A stretch of DNA of 64,000 bases from Clavelina lepadiformis (lineage: Eukaryota > Chordata > Ascidiacea > Aplousobranchia > Clavelinidae), in NCBI RefSeq assembly GCF_947623445.1, contig NC_135246.1, positions 14,739,856 to 14,803,855 on the forward strand. The letters run 5' to 3'. This document shows, in pieces, positions 11,900-22,912 of this stretch. A program made the translations under genes and the position numbers. The number at the start of each line of letters is the position of its first letter. Position 1 is the stretch's first letter. The notes beneath the pieces were generated by a model. That model saw nothing but the letters and a program-made list of their open reading frames with translations. It had not been told where the DNA came from and searched no databases.

Positions 11900-12730
11900 A
11901 GTCATGAGAAATAACAGTTCGGGTTGTAAGGATTTAAATTTAAACTAATTCAGAATCACTAAAAAAGGCATTTTTAGTTAATAATTAGCAATTATTACAA
12001 CTCACAGTAATTAATCATGAATTAGTAATTTAATCATGAAAAGTGAGAGTTTGGTTTAAAGTGGATTATTTTTAGTTTAACACTTTGGAAAAGTTAAGGT
12101 TGTCCTTGTCCAAAAGTTAGTGATGTACGAGTTTGGGTGGGAAGGGATTAGTTTTAAATTAATTTAGATTTTTGAAAAAATGTGATTTTAAGCTGAAAAA
12201 TAGTGTTTCTTTCAATGGGCGTCCTAGCTTAGTAATTAAATGACAAGTGAGCGTTTGGGCCAGAATGGATAAGTTTTAGGTAAATTTACACTTTGGGAAA
12301 GAGAGTGACTCTTTCACTGGAAAGTGGTTATCGTAGTTCTAAAATCGCAATTGCGTAACTGTTTTTCAACTTTGCAACTTCAGAAAATAGGTATTTTCCA
12401 TTTACGCAAGTTTTGCTTTCCCACTTCGGTTACCGTAAGCCATCTCCCGAAGATGAAATTCATAATTAGCATGACTGCAAAAATTTTTGATTGACTATTT
12501 CACAGTTTCAGGCTGTAGCGATTACGTTGGATTGCGGAATGGGTAGGCCATGTTGGGCTACCTAGCAACACTTAAGTTAGGTGAAAAAAAAACAATGAAA
12601 AATAACTTCGAACACTGTACAAATTTTTTATTAATGAAATAGTGATAGCCATGAGAAAAATCTAACACAGTTCTTTACGAAAGAAAGTGACTCTTTCACA
12701 GTAATCAGGTTACGCGGTTGTGGCCCGTTG
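11900..12730. repeat. Degenerate tandem/dispersed AT-rich repeats
   Basis: Loosely repeated blocks of about 90-120 bp can be followed: AGTTCGGGTTG near 11915, AGTGAGAGTTTGG near 12040, ACGAGTTTGGGTGG near 12130 and AGTGAGCGTTTGGGCC near 12250. Each is followed by a TTTAAATT-rich run. GTGACTCTTTCAC words recur at about 12305 and 12685. No ends or coding potential are seen. Confidence 0.4.
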
Positions 12731-12837
12731 TTAAAAATAGGTGTTTAGGAGAACCAAGAATGGTTATGTAAAAATCTGATTTTGTGTGTGTTAGGTTTTC
12801 TTGACCTGATATTACATCAAAATCCATGTCTGCATCT

Positions 12838-13055
12838 TCTAGAAATACTTAATTTACACTAAATCCACTTTTTTTAGTTTTACAATTATGCTGTATATAA
12901 AAAGCCAGATGTTTTTGCCACTAACCTGTAAAAATCCGATCAGTTTACGACGTATAATTTTCAAGTAATTACTGATTGAAAGTTTGTGTGTAGTGTCGAC
13001 CACACAAGGACAAAATAGTAATGCCGCTTAACTGATTTAGGTAGGGTTAAGTTGT
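12838..13055 (-). mobile_element. Remnant of the 3933-5039 hAT family, opposite orientation
   Basis: The segment, read on the minus strand, matches about 4440-4670. Shared words include TTACGACGTATAATTTT (reverse of the ATTATACGTCGTAA region), AGCCAGATGTTTTTGC and AAATACTTAATTTACACTAAAT. Neither terminus is present, so it is a fragment. Confidence 0.65.
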
Positions 13056-14157
13056 ACAAAAGTACTCTACTCATTTGAGGATAAATATTATCAAACAATT
13101 TTGTTTGCAATCACAGAATCTAACTGTGTGAAATCTGCTGACAAGATCATTTGGCAACAGACCCGTAGATGGTCCATGTCTACCAGGGTTCTATACTGCA
13201 TGTTCATTTTTTAAGAATCTTGCACGTTTGAGTTCTCATTTAATTTTGCTAGACTTTCCAGTCGGGTTCTAGTCTAGGTACGGTAGCCTATGCCGATCAG
13301 ACGGTACCGTAGCCTATTTATTTCAGCATTTCGGTAACTGGCAGCAAGTGTAGCAAACAACTTACCTACTGTTTACGCCATTTACTTTTTTTAAATGATT
13401 TACACGCAACCGGTGATGTCAAAGAGAAATTGCAAATCAAATCTCTTTAACCCGTCTTACTAGTTAAACTAACTTGTCACAACAGCTGACCTTGACGCTT
13501 TGAAAGGTTTTCACAACCATGATGTCGCTATAATTATGTGGCATCTGTTATAAAAAAATATATTGTGTGGCATCCTTGCAGAGCATATGCAAAAATAGTG
13601 AAACATTTACCCATCACTTAGAAGTCAAAAGACAAAAATAATTAAGGTTATCCTATGCTTATAACAATTCCAACAGCATTCTACGACTGGACTAAAATAT
13701 CCAATGGCATTTGTTGTGTTATGCAACTTGTACTGTGCGTCGTATTTATAAATCAAAACAAAAGTATTCTGATTGACTAAGGGTGTATTTTATCTTTTGA
13801 CCAGACGGTAAACGACTCAACTGAAAGTATGATTGAAGAAAATGAACAATGTCTGTTTGTAGTGCCACATCAATAAAATATAAAAACAAGGACTTGTTTC
13901 ATTAAATATGGAATAGTTAAGCAGTTATTGCCAAAAATATGACCAATTTACATATTGTTATGATGAAGATGGCGGTAATTATGACGTCATAATCGCAAAT
14001 TCATCATGCTTGGTTGCTGTTAGCGTCTGGATCAAGAATGGTAGTTAGAGACATGGTTGCTATTTGGTTTCAATGAGCGCTAAATTTCAGACGTTTCATA
14101 TTTTTTTTACTTGGCTCCCAAAATGAAAGAGTTGTCTTTTAGCATTGTTTTTATATT
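13056..14157. other. Intergenic, no gene recognised
   Basis: No open frame, element end or RNA gene can be supported in this interval. Confidence 0.4.
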
Positions 14158-14162
14158 GTGCT

Positions 14163-14773
14163 TGTAATGAAATGGTTGTTTGTCGTACCTTAACCTGTAA
14201 GGGCGACCACTTCACTACAATGTTTGTTAGTAGAAATGCTTATTGCTCTCGATGTTGTATATGAGCCTCAAAAGGTCGTTGTATGCTTTTCTTAATCTTG
14301 GACTTATTTGTTCACCTTAACGCTAGTTGTCTTGAAGATGATGACAAATTTGTCTATCTTGAAACTGAAGTTCTTCTAATTGAATTCAACAATAATTGCA
14401 CAGAAATGACAACTGTAAATTTTGATTATATTGAAGCTTCTTTAACGATTACATTTAGCCAGAACATTGGCACATCAACAGCATAAGCTGCTGATTCAAC
14501 CATGTTGCAGCTATTAACTTAACACACGAATTGATTGAATGAATTAATAGCTGTGAATAACTCAGGCAATATATATAGGCAAGCACAACAATTATGTCAC
14601 GACTTTAAAACAATAGACACGAAGTAATGACTACACTAGGCGATACAAAATTCAATCAAAAACAAAAACAATGAGCAGGTTTGCAAAACCAGAAGCTCGT
14701 CAGCATTTTTATATCACGTTTAATGAAAGCGACTTCCGTAAACAACACAGCATAATATCTTCTTATCGTCACA
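14163..14773 (+). mobile_element. Solo-LTR-like fossil, copy 1
   Basis: The element begins TGTAATGAAATGG and ends TTATCGTCACA (TG...CA), flanked by a 5-bp direct duplication GTGCT (14158-14162 and 14774-14778). It has no inverted termini, which favours a solo LTR over a DNA transposon. The first 55 bases can fold: TGTAATGAAATGGT pairs with ACCACTTCA and a following TACA. Two relatives lie at 14882 and 26315. No internal retroelement region is present. The exact target duplication suggests moderate age. Confidence 0.55.
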
Positions 14774-14881
14774 GTGCTAGTTGTTTTAATTAGTCCTAAT
14801 TATTCCTACGAGATTTTTGCGCAGATCTGATATTGTTATAATTTTATATTATAACCAAACCACTAGTTCGCACAATATATC

Positions 14882-15297
14882 TGTAATGAAATGGTTGTTT
14901 GTCGTACCTTAACCTGTAAGGGCGACCATTTCAATTACAATGTTTGTCCGTAGAATTGTTTATTGCGCTCGATGATACATGAGCCTCAAGATTGTTACAC
15001 AAACATCACAACTGTATATACTGATTATATTGAAGCTTCTTTGAACGAATACATCTAGATAAAACATTGGGACAGGCGGACAGCTACATAATAAAGTCGA
15101 CCACTTTGTAGGGTTGACTTAGTAAACTGTAACGCATTGAACACTATGAATAATAACACACGCAATATAGGCATGCACGATATTTTTGTCACGACTTAAT
15201 ACGATAAGCAGGAAGTAATCGATTACGTAACGCAATGCTTTGCTATGCCGATTTCCGTAAACAAAACAGTATAATATAATATCTACTTATCGTCACA
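14882..15297 (+). mobile_element. Solo-LTR-like fossil, copy 2
   Basis: The same TGTAATGAAATGG start and TATCGTCACA end as the copy at 14163, but about 200 bp shorter. Direct TATC repeats flank it (14878-14881 and 15298-15301). It lies 108 bp from copy 1 in the same orientation with different flanks, so it is probably a separate insertion. Confidence 0.5.
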
Positions 15298-15369
15298 TAT
15301 CTAACTGAAAAACTGCTGTACAGATGGTTCACTTCGTCTCTAACGTCAAAGAAGAACTGTCTGCGAACA

Positions 15370-15830
15370 GTGATTGAAATAGGTCTTCATGGTTGTGACA
15401 CAACTCAAGTCGCTAACAGTGTATGTCCAAGTCGAGTCATTTAATTACATTCCCAAGTCAAGTCTTCATTCATGCCAAGTCGCAAACCAGTCACCATTAA
15501 CGATTTATTTTTCGCTTTAGATCGATAAATAAGCGGTTTTCTGAATACTCGTAACGTAAATATAAGCATAAAATCTTATTTTGACCCCTTTTGACGCTTT
15601 CGCACATTCAATAGAATGTATTACGTAGATATTTTTGAATGAATTCTTTCAGAAATATTTGAAATAATTTGTTTTGGGACTCGAGGCAAGTCAACCTGAA
15701 TTTCCTCATTAACACGACACAAATCGAGTCTTTTAAGCACTGAAATCTAAAACAAATCAAGTCATTCCAAAAAGCTGACCCGAGTCTTTCTATCTTTATC
15801 TACGATTCAAGTGTGATTATATGGTTCATG
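15370..15830. repeat. AAGTC/GAGTC-rich dispersed repeat
   Basis: Many CAAGTCGAGTC-, CCAAGTCAAGTC- and ATCGAGTC-like words occur in both halves, as in several hAT-derived MITE families. Loose GGTTGTGACACAA and TTCTGTCACAATG ends may be the termini. Boundaries are uncertain. Confidence 0.35.
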
Positions 15831-16176
15831 TTCTGTCACAATGCCTCTATTTTACTCGAAAAAAATAAATCTACATTGTAAATATTTTTCAAAGTTTTTA
15901 GTTGACCGAACCTGAACTAAATGTATCTTTCAAGCTAAACCTAACTTCCATTTACCGAAATAGTCAATATCAACATTTTTCATACCCTCAGGTACCCCCC
16001 AAAGATCTCATTAAGCCAATCTGTTAGAAAGAATCAATTGCCCTTAGCACGCCTGCACACTTCTATGCGAGAAAGACCTTTGCGGGGAACATTGCAATCA
16101 AGTTCAAGGAACTTTTGACAGCACGGAGCAGGCTGAGGCGAAATGGACGTTAACTTAGAGCCGCGGTAGTGATAAC

Positions 16177-16813
16177 TAGGGCAACCAGTTTTTTGACCTA
16201 AAAATTTTAAATTTTGACCTTAAAATTTGCAAATTTTGACCTCATTTTGACCTAAAAAGTTTACATTTTGACCTTATTTTGACCTAAAACGTTTAAATTT
16301 TGACCTCATTTTGAAAAACGGTATACTGATAGTCTCTACACTGTCTACAGCAACTTTCTAATCTAAAGCTGCATTTAAAAATGACAAAATGCTTTTCTAG
16401 TGTTGACTTTTTTTTCGTTTCTGCGTATTAAGATTGAAAACTTGCAGTTTCAAATGCAACGCCGTCACATCGTGACGTCACCAAACGCGCTGAAAAGCCT
16501 TCCCTCTCTTTGTGGCTTTGGTTCTAAGTAAAATTTGCGGGACTGGAATTGTTTGCGGTACAAGAAAAGAGAAAAACGGAAGAATAATATTACAAAATGG
16601 TTACAAATTTACAAGTTTAATAGATTTTGACCTAAAAAAAAGACCTAAAGAAACAATTTGACCGTATTTTGACCTAACGTAACATTTTGACTTTATCTGA
16701 CCTAATAACTTCTATACCACACGTCGTACAAAGCTGAAATTTGTTTTGTGCTTGTTTCATAGCATTCTGAGCAGGTAAAAAAAAATTGACCATATTGACT
16801 TTTGGTTGCCCTA
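16177..16813 (+). mobile_element. TAGGGCAACC MITE, copy A
   Basis: Terminal inverted repeats TAGGGCAACCA and TGGTTGCCCTA are flanked by an exact 8-bp duplication GTGATAAC (16169-16176 and 16814-16821). The left third is packed with TTTTGACCTAAAA repeats; nothing is coded. The size is 637 bp. An inverted second copy lies at 17715-19123 in the same octamer target. Confidence 0.85.
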
Positions 16814-16960
16814 GTGATAACTGTTATTGATGTATGTCGGCTGAATCACTTTAAAGATTTTAGGAACCAAGAAGTTAAAGAAGCCGTTCGAGTAAATAAG
16901 CCAGACTTCAAAACAGGTCGTCACCTCATGTAGCTTACCTCTGATTTGAGTAAACTAAAG

Positions 16961-17293
16961 CAGGGCTTCTCAAACTGTAGGTTGCGACCCCATGTAATTT
17001 TAGGGTCGCGAAACAAATTTAATTTTTATAAATTCAACTGTTTTGTAATTATTTTTTATTCGCTTTACTGTTTCTATTACGAGATTCTTTTATTACTGCA
17101 GGCTACAGTTACTGTACTTCGGTGGATTGTATATGCTTGTATGATTTTGGCAGAGACAAAAACACCACTTGAAATTTGTAATTGGACGTTTATTGTTTTA
17201 ACATCATTAACGTGTAGGCTACCTCTGAAGTGGTCGCATAGAAATTTCTTTTGTAAAATGGGGTCGCAGACCCAAAAACTTTGAGAAGCCCTG
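16961..17293 (+). mobile_element. hAT-type MITE with CAGGGCTTCTCAAA ends, copy A
   Basis: Near-perfect inverted ends CAGGGCTTCTCAAA and TTTGAGAAGCCCTG; GGGTCGC lies close to both ends. The 333-bp body matches the inverted copy at 27593-27918. No clean 8-bp duplication sits directly at the borders. Open frames inside are not genes. Confidence 0.75.
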
Positions 17294-17544
17294 CACTATT
17301 CTAAAGCATAAAAAGCAGTTGCAAAAGCAGTGAAATAGTCCAACGATCAAATCAGGAAGGAATTCGGTCAAAATTTGAAGTCTGACTTCACAAAGACAAA
17401 TCGAATTTTTCGGCAAATTATATATGCGTAATGTAGACTGTGGGCCAACCAGACCACCTGCTGCAAAGCTCATCAGATTGGCCATTCACTCTACGAGACA
17501 AGCTTCCTTGGCATATAAAGAGAATACTCATAAAGTGAGGGGTA

Positions 17545-17712
17545 AGCCTATGTCTAAAAACAACTTGATCTTATATGAGAGAATATTACTCACTGAATAT
17601 TCTGGTAAAAATTGAAAAATAATTCTTGGTTATATAATTATGAGCAAAAAAAATGGCAAAATTGGCCTTAATTGGAACATAGATCAAGGCTGTTATGATG
17701 TCATAGGTTATC
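17545..17712 (+). repeat. Left arm of an inverted duplication around the 17.7-19.1 kb MITE
   Basis: Reads forward as a diverged match to the reverse complement of 19511-19702. Shared words include AACTTGATCTTATATG, ATATTACT/ATACTATTAACTGAA, AAAATAATTCTTGGTTA and GATCAAGGC. The frames code related but broken peptides (LILYERILLTEYS here), so this may be the remnant of a transposon-borne gene. Confidence 0.55.
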
Positions 17713-17714
17713 AC

Positions 17715-19123
17715 TAGGGCAACCAAAAGTTAATATGGTCAATTTTTTTAACCTGCTCAGAATGCTATGAAACAAGCACAAAACAAATTTCAGCTTTGTA
17801 CGACGTGTGCTATAGAAGTTATTAGGTCAGATAAAGTCAAAATGTTACGTTAGGTCAAAATACGGTCAAATTGTTTCTTTAGGTCTTCTTTTTAGGTCAA
17901 AATCTATTAAACTTGTAATTTTGTAACCATTTTGTAATATTATTCTTCCGTTTTTCTCTTTTCTTGTACCGCAAACAATTCCAGTGCCCCAAATTATACT
18001 TAGAACCAAAGCCACAAAGAGAGGGAAGGCCTTTCAGCGCGTCTGGTGACGTCACGATGTGAAGGCATTGCATTTGAAACTACAAGTTGTCAATCTTAAT
18101 ACGCAGAAATGAAAAAAAGTCAACACTAGAAAAGCGTTTTGTCAATTTTAAATGCAGCTTTAGATTAGAAAGTTGCTGGAGACAGTCTAGAGCAGTGTTT
18201 CTCAACCCCGAGTCCGCGGACTCATTTGAGTCCGCGTAAGATTTTTGTTAGTCCGCAAGACCATTAATTTACCTTATATAATTGGGCATAGGTCATATTT
18301 TTTGCGACGGCTATTCGCCTTAAAAAGTAGGGGTCGCAACTCGCAAGAGATATCTTGGTTTGTTGGATAATTTTGGTAAATACAACATCCATTTTTGGTG
18401 ATTTAGAATAGTCTGATAAAGAGCCTTGCTTATTTCTCTTATTACTCTGGTGGCAATCCAATTCCTTATTCTTTTGTTCTCTTTTCCTTCTTCCAACTCC
18501 TGGCGCGCAAATCACCCTTTTTTTCTCTTTTGTAAAAGGAGTTCTTTAGTGTCAGCGCCTTTTTTGTTTCTTTCATTCTCCAGCAATGCGATTTCGCCTG
18601 CGCACGTCACATCAGGTCATTCTCGCAAAGTTCAAAATTGTTTCTCTGACTCAGTTTTCTATGATTAAAACCAAGTACCGCAACCAACTTCAACCGGAAG
18701 ATGATATCAGATGTGCATTGAAGACCATAAATAATTCCTGATTTCGATCAACTTGTGAAACAAGTTCAGGGACAAGGTTCTCATTAAGATAGGTTGAGCA
18801 AAGGTCGTAATTTTCAAGGTTCTCACTGAGATTTATAGTGCATATATGCCCAATAAACAAACCGCTTCTGCTTTTTTATCTTACTGTTTTAGTGTTGAAC
18901 TAACTTATTTTTTATTCCTATTACCCGAGTCCGCGAATACTTATGCTAATGGGAAAATAGTCCGTGGGCTAAAAAGGTTGAGAAACACTGGTCTAGAGAC
19001 TATCAGTATAGCGTTTTTCAAAATAAGGTCAAAATTTAAACTTTTTAGGTCAAAACAAGGTCAAAATTTGCAAATTTTAAGGTCAAAATTTAAACTTTTT
19101 AGGTAAAAAAACTGGTTGCCCTA
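17715..19123 (-). mobile_element. TAGGGCAACC MITE, copy B, split by a nested hAT
   Basis: Reverse-orientation copy of the element at 16177, with ends TAGGGCAACC and GGTTGCCCTA and an exact flanking duplication GTTATCAC (17707-17714 and 19124-19131), which is the complement of copy A's GTGATAAC. Removing the nested 18193-18990 insert and its duplication leaves about 603 bp, close to copy A's 637 bp. Confidence 0.85.
18193..18990. mobile_element. Non-autonomous hAT nested in the MITE
   Basis: Inverted ends CAGTGTTTCTCAACC and GGTTGAGAAACACTG carry an exact 8-bp duplication GTCTAGAG (18185-18192 and 18991-18998). GAGTCCGCGGACTC and similar CCGCG words sit near both ends. No transposase is recognised. 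It is younger than the MITE that it splits. Confidence 0.85.
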
Positions 19124-19510
19124 GTTATCACAGACAACATTCGCTAATTCATAAATTTAGCAATACTTACTGTATATCACGTATGCATCTGTTACAGCTG
19201 TATAGATTGCTCTTTCTGCCAATAGCTTGATAGATGACACCTATAACCTAACTTCGGCAACCGGTACGGTACCGGTTTGAGGGGCGGCTTATGCGATCCA
19301 AAGGATACCGTAACTTCACGGACGAAAACGATTGGGCTACTGGATTTTTTCTGTTTAAAATGATGGTAATTTATTTAATTACAAAGCTTCACATTGCTAA
19401 TTTTTTCACATGACGCCTAATTGGACATAGGCTAAACTCCTATGACCTACACCTATGTATTCAGTTGACTACCGCGCAAGGAAAGCAGCATATCGTCAAG
19501 AAAATTGACT

Positions 19511-19702
19511 AATTTATGACATAACAAGGGCCTTCATCTACGTCATGATCAAGGCCACAAACTGTTTTTGCGATTTTTTGCCGATAACTACTTAACCACG
19601 AATTATTTTTCCAAAATGTTTTATTAGAATGTTCAGTTAATAGTATTGTTGCATATAAGATCAACTTGTTTTTGAACTTGCCCCTCATTTTAAGATCTGT
19701 TA
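19511..19702 (-). repeat. Right arm of the inverted duplication
   Basis: The minus strand matches 17545-17712. It codes KLILYATILLTEHSNK and SWLSSYRQKIAKTVCGLD in one open frame, whereas the left arm is interrupted. The peptide is unrecognised; a mobile-element origin is likely. Confidence 0.5.
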
Positions 19703-19793
19703 ATCCCGGACACTTCAACAGACACACAACAGATGCATTTTGAGGAAGATAGTGACATCACTTAGGCCAAAGAGGAGATCTGAAGGGGCTATA

Positions 19794-20479
19794 GGTAGGG
19801 TTACCATATTTTCGTGGCCTAAAATCCGGACACTTTTTAGTGCCCACTAGCGGTTTTTAAAATGAGGTATGAACACATTGTCTGTCTGTGTGAAACTGAG
19901 ATGTATGTTCCCGGTTTGCAAACTAAACACTCTGCTTTCCATTCATATCTATCCTTTCTGAAGCATGGATGTTTTGCTTGCATTTCATCCGTGAATTTAC
20001 ATTTTCGCTTAGCCATATTCTACAGTAAAACAATAACAAAATTAAATTTTAGCACTTAACATATTCGGCTCGCATCTTCAACTAGAACAGGGGTTCTAAA
20101 ACTTATGGAGAAGCGCCCCACCTTGACGGTGCGAACAAAACCCGCGCCCCACTTCGAAATCATTAAGCATTAAACAAACGACAATTTCCTTGGTATTCTC
20201 ATTTGATCTGCAACAGACTTCTTGTTGAGCTATTTTTTTACTGCTCTCACTGCTTTATAATTTTCTTCAGCGAATATACGCTCTTATCGTTTCAGACATG
20301 TTCTAAATTTTGCAATATCGACCAAGATATAAGGCCTTCAGCTACTAGCCCAGCTCCACTCATCCATGTATCATTGTATCCCAAATAGAGCGCTATATTG
20401 TGGTTTATGACGTAACAATGAAATTATTACCCGTAACGCAACAAAAATTAAAAGAAATCCGGACGTATGGCAACCCTAG
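19794..20479. mobile_element. hAT-type MITE with TAGGGTT(A/G)CCAT ends
   Basis: Ends GTAGGGTTACCATA and CGTATGGCAACCCTA, with CCGGAC next to each end, are flanked by GGCTATAG on both sides (19786-19793 and 20480-20487). The family resembles the element at 355-706. A fragment of another hAT is nested inside (20089-20430). Confidence 0.7.
20089..20430 (+). mobile_element. Nested remnant of the 3933-5039 hAT family
   Basis: CAGGGGTTCTAAAACTTATG, then CACCTTGACGGT, CGCGCCCC and AAGCATTAAACAAACGACAA follow the left end of the 3933 element in order. TTATGACGTAACAAT near 20410 matches its right part near 4816. The copy is shortened and its right terminus is not clear. Confidence 0.6.
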
Positions 20480-20487
20480 GCTATAGG

Positions 20488-21117
20488 CCCATCCGAAGCT
20501 CTATCTTAAACAATGTAAAGTAACATTTTTCAAGTTGAATTTGCTTCTAAACAAGCCCGGTCACCTTCCTGAGTTTTTATATCCGCGGAGATGTAGGATA
20601 AAAGGACTTAATGCAGTATTATGAGCAAATTCTCGTATCTGGAATTCTCACACCAGAAGCTTAAACTTTTAAACAAAATTTTTGCTTACATTTTCCCTAA
20701 AAATCAACCAAAAAGCCTTAATTTTGAACCAAAACAAAACGTCAACTTTAGCCTGAACCTACACTCAGCAAACGCCATAACAACAACAAACCATCACAAA
20801 TTAAGGTCACATGCGCACTGGACCGGAACCATTTATACTTTTTCTGTACTGACGTCTTGCATAAGACCTTCGTCACAATCGCCGTGTTGCGGTTTCAAAA
20901 CTGCTCAAAATGGTACTACAAGCCCTGAAGCGAAAAACTGGCAAATGATTGTTATCAAAACAGTAGTTAAAAAAGGTTGCAAGGAGTGTTCTTATAAATG
21001 CGACAGGCTTATATCTTTGTTCAGTCCACCAGGTGAGGTCTATGCCAAGTGTCTCTGAAACCGACGCTATGTCCGTAGCCCTATTCGAGTCGCAACCTAA
21101 AGACATAGTGTATTTGT
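20488..21117. other. Intergenic, unrecognised ORFs on both strands
   Basis: A 145-codon frame (20621-21058, plus) overlaps an 87-codon frame on the other strand. Neither resembles a known family, and composition looks non-coding. GTCTTATGCAAGAC, a small palindrome, lies near 20853-20866. Confidence 0.35.
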
Positions 21118-21386
21118 TTAACCCTAGAATGCACACACAAAAAACTTACGCTAATGCATAACAGGGGTCATTTTGACCCGTATTGCTATTACATGCAATT
21201 CTTTTTTAAAGACTTTAAATATTTTTCTTTTTGTTCTTTCCTTGTCTCTTCCATTGGCGTTATGATGACATATCTAGAGTTTTTGCTGCATTTTAATGAA
21301 ACAACCGACGAAAAACAGTATAAAGAAGTCGATGAGAAAATGAAAGAAAAGTCCAGAACAGTTCACATTACAACGCATAGCCTGAT

Positions 21387-22130
21387 TCATTCACTGCATT
21401 TGTTGCATGTGATCATGGTCACGCTGTGTTCTGGGCACACGGGTCTGCAACATCTTGAGCAACATTTTGCAACTTTCTTATCCTTTGCGTGTGGACATAA
21501 GGAACACCGCTTCCTCTTCTGCAACGTGTTTGCTGTTTGCAGGGATGTACTTCGAAAAGCTAAGCCACATCTCACCATAGCCGCTCTTGTGGCTCTGTGG
21601 AGTTGAGGAATTTTCTGTCTTGTCATCATGTGGGGCAAAATGAGGTAGTTAGCAAGATCTGTTATGAAACCTCGTCGCTTTGAACCTTGTCCACTCTGAT
21701 AATCAGGATATACTTGTCTGAATATGGTATATGCATTTAGAGCTGCGATGTCGAGCAGATTGTAAAAGAGAACTAGAGGCCATCGGCGGGTTTGTCGTTT
21801 GCAAGTGTATGTTTGAACCATTTGGTCAACCAAGTCAACACCAATCTTTGTCTTGTTATAAAACCTGATGATCTCAGGCCTCTTTTTGGGTCTTCTTCGT
21901 CAATGCTTATATCGTGATGCATTGTGCTCAATAGTACCACAGCTTTATTCTTTTTGGGAACATAACTGACCATCGTCATTTGATTGTTGAACCCAAAGAG
22001 TGATGTCTTTGCTTCTCGAGACTTAGCAGCTTTCATGCACTCTGGAATCTCTCGTTTGCATTTCTTGATTGTTCCAACAATTGTCAACTTGTCATCTCGT
22101 CTTATATAAAGCAACAAACAGAAGTTGGCA
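21387..22130 (-). pseudogene. piggyBac transposase, C-terminal part (frameshifted)
   Basis: Two overlapping minus-strand frames carry the C-terminal half of a DDE_Tnp_1_7 transposase. The upstream frame gives LTIVGTIKKCKREIPECMK, SLFGFNNQMTMVSYVPKK and AVVLLSTMHHD. The downstream frame gives VDQMVQTYTCKRQTRRWPL, FYNLLDIAALNAYTIF and a terminal cysteine-rich domain (CSLCPHAKDKKV, CCSRCCRPVCPEH, CNKC) of the kind that binds the ends. A single frameshift near 21885, just after DEEDPKR, separates them. The N-terminal region and first catalytic aspartates are missing, so it cannot act alone. Confidence 0.9.
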
Positions 22131-22156
22131 GTCAAGGGAGTTTTTTTTTGTAAAAA

Positions 22157-22225
22157 GACGACACATGTCGTCGATTGGCAGTTCACGTCTGAAAACAAAA
22201 GACGACATATGTCGTCGATTGGCAG
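22157..22225. repeat. Two copies of a palindromic 25-mer within piggyBac
   Basis: Units at 22157-22181 and 22201-22225 read GACGACAYATGTCGTC followed by GATTGGCAG. The second contains a perfect 16-bp palindrome, GACGACATATGTCGTC. They lie where the transposase N-terminus should be, near the duplicated end block. Confidence 0.8.
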
Positions 22226-22502
22226 CGAAAGTGTTAACAAGCCAGAAGCAACGTATTTTCTATGTCAATTTGCTGCGGGTCAAAATGACCCCTGTTATGC
22301 ATTATCGGGGTATTTAATGAAAAATGCATTTTTCTTGTCAAAGGTAAAATTTTACAGAACAACTGTTTTCTCATCATGTATAAGTATAAAAGGCTAACAA
22401 AGTCAAGAAAATCCAGGATTTAATTCGCAATATGTGTTAAACAGTTATGATGAATAGCACCGTTTGGGTCATTTTGACCCCTGTTATGCATTCTAGGGTT
22501 AA

Positions 22503-22912
22503 ATGTTCCATACCATATCAAAAGCACTGCGATATCAGAATGAAACCGATAAATCATATTATTTCCGCATTGTCACATACCAAGTCTGTTTCTTAGTGCA
22601 AGTGACTGGCTTACAGTAGGCTAGACCTACCCTTGAATTCATTTTTACGGACGTGTATTCGTGTAGCTACAAAGCTTATTTGCTCAAGGGAGCCTTTGTT
22701 TGCTTAATGTAGACGGAAGAGTACTTTTCAGCCCTTAGTTTTACCAGTTGAAAGCGATAGGAAGTTATTGTGCATCAACGACGTGTGCCTTGCGTGAAAA
22801 TTATGTTGCGTTAGCAAGACGTGTCTTTTGCAAAACAAGTTAGAAAACTACCGGAGTAGGCTACAACTGACGAACGATTTTCGTCGAAGTTTCAGGTTTG
22901 ACAAACAAAACA
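22503..22912. other. HYKK upstream region
   Basis: Between the piggyBac right flank and the HYKK start codon. It presumably holds the HYKK promoter and 5' UTR, but no defined element is visible. Confidence 0.4.

Larger units (their letters stand above)
21122..22498 (-). mobile_element. piggyBac transposon, internally deleted
   Basis: The element is bounded by TTAA on both sides (21118-21121 and 22499-22502) with inverted ends CCCTAGAATGCA and TGCATTCTAGGG, the classic piggyBac arrangement. Subterminal inverted repeats GCATAACAGGGGTCA and TGACCCCTGTTATGC lie inside each end, and an additional copy of the right subterminal block ending near a TTTAA lies at 22278-22319. At 1377 bp it keeps only the C-terminal part of the transposase. 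Confidence 0.92.

Noticed and set aside
16961-17293. An 8-bp target duplication for this MITE
   Set aside because: CTAAAG occurs on both sides, but the right copy lies several bases beyond the inverted repeat, so it is not a clean duplication.
20621-21058. 145-codon plus-strand frame as a gene
   Set aside because: Unrecognised, overlapped by an antisense frame, and next to transposon ends.
21154-21606. 150-codon plus-strand frame inside the piggyBac
   Set aside because: It is the antisense shadow of the transposase C-terminus.
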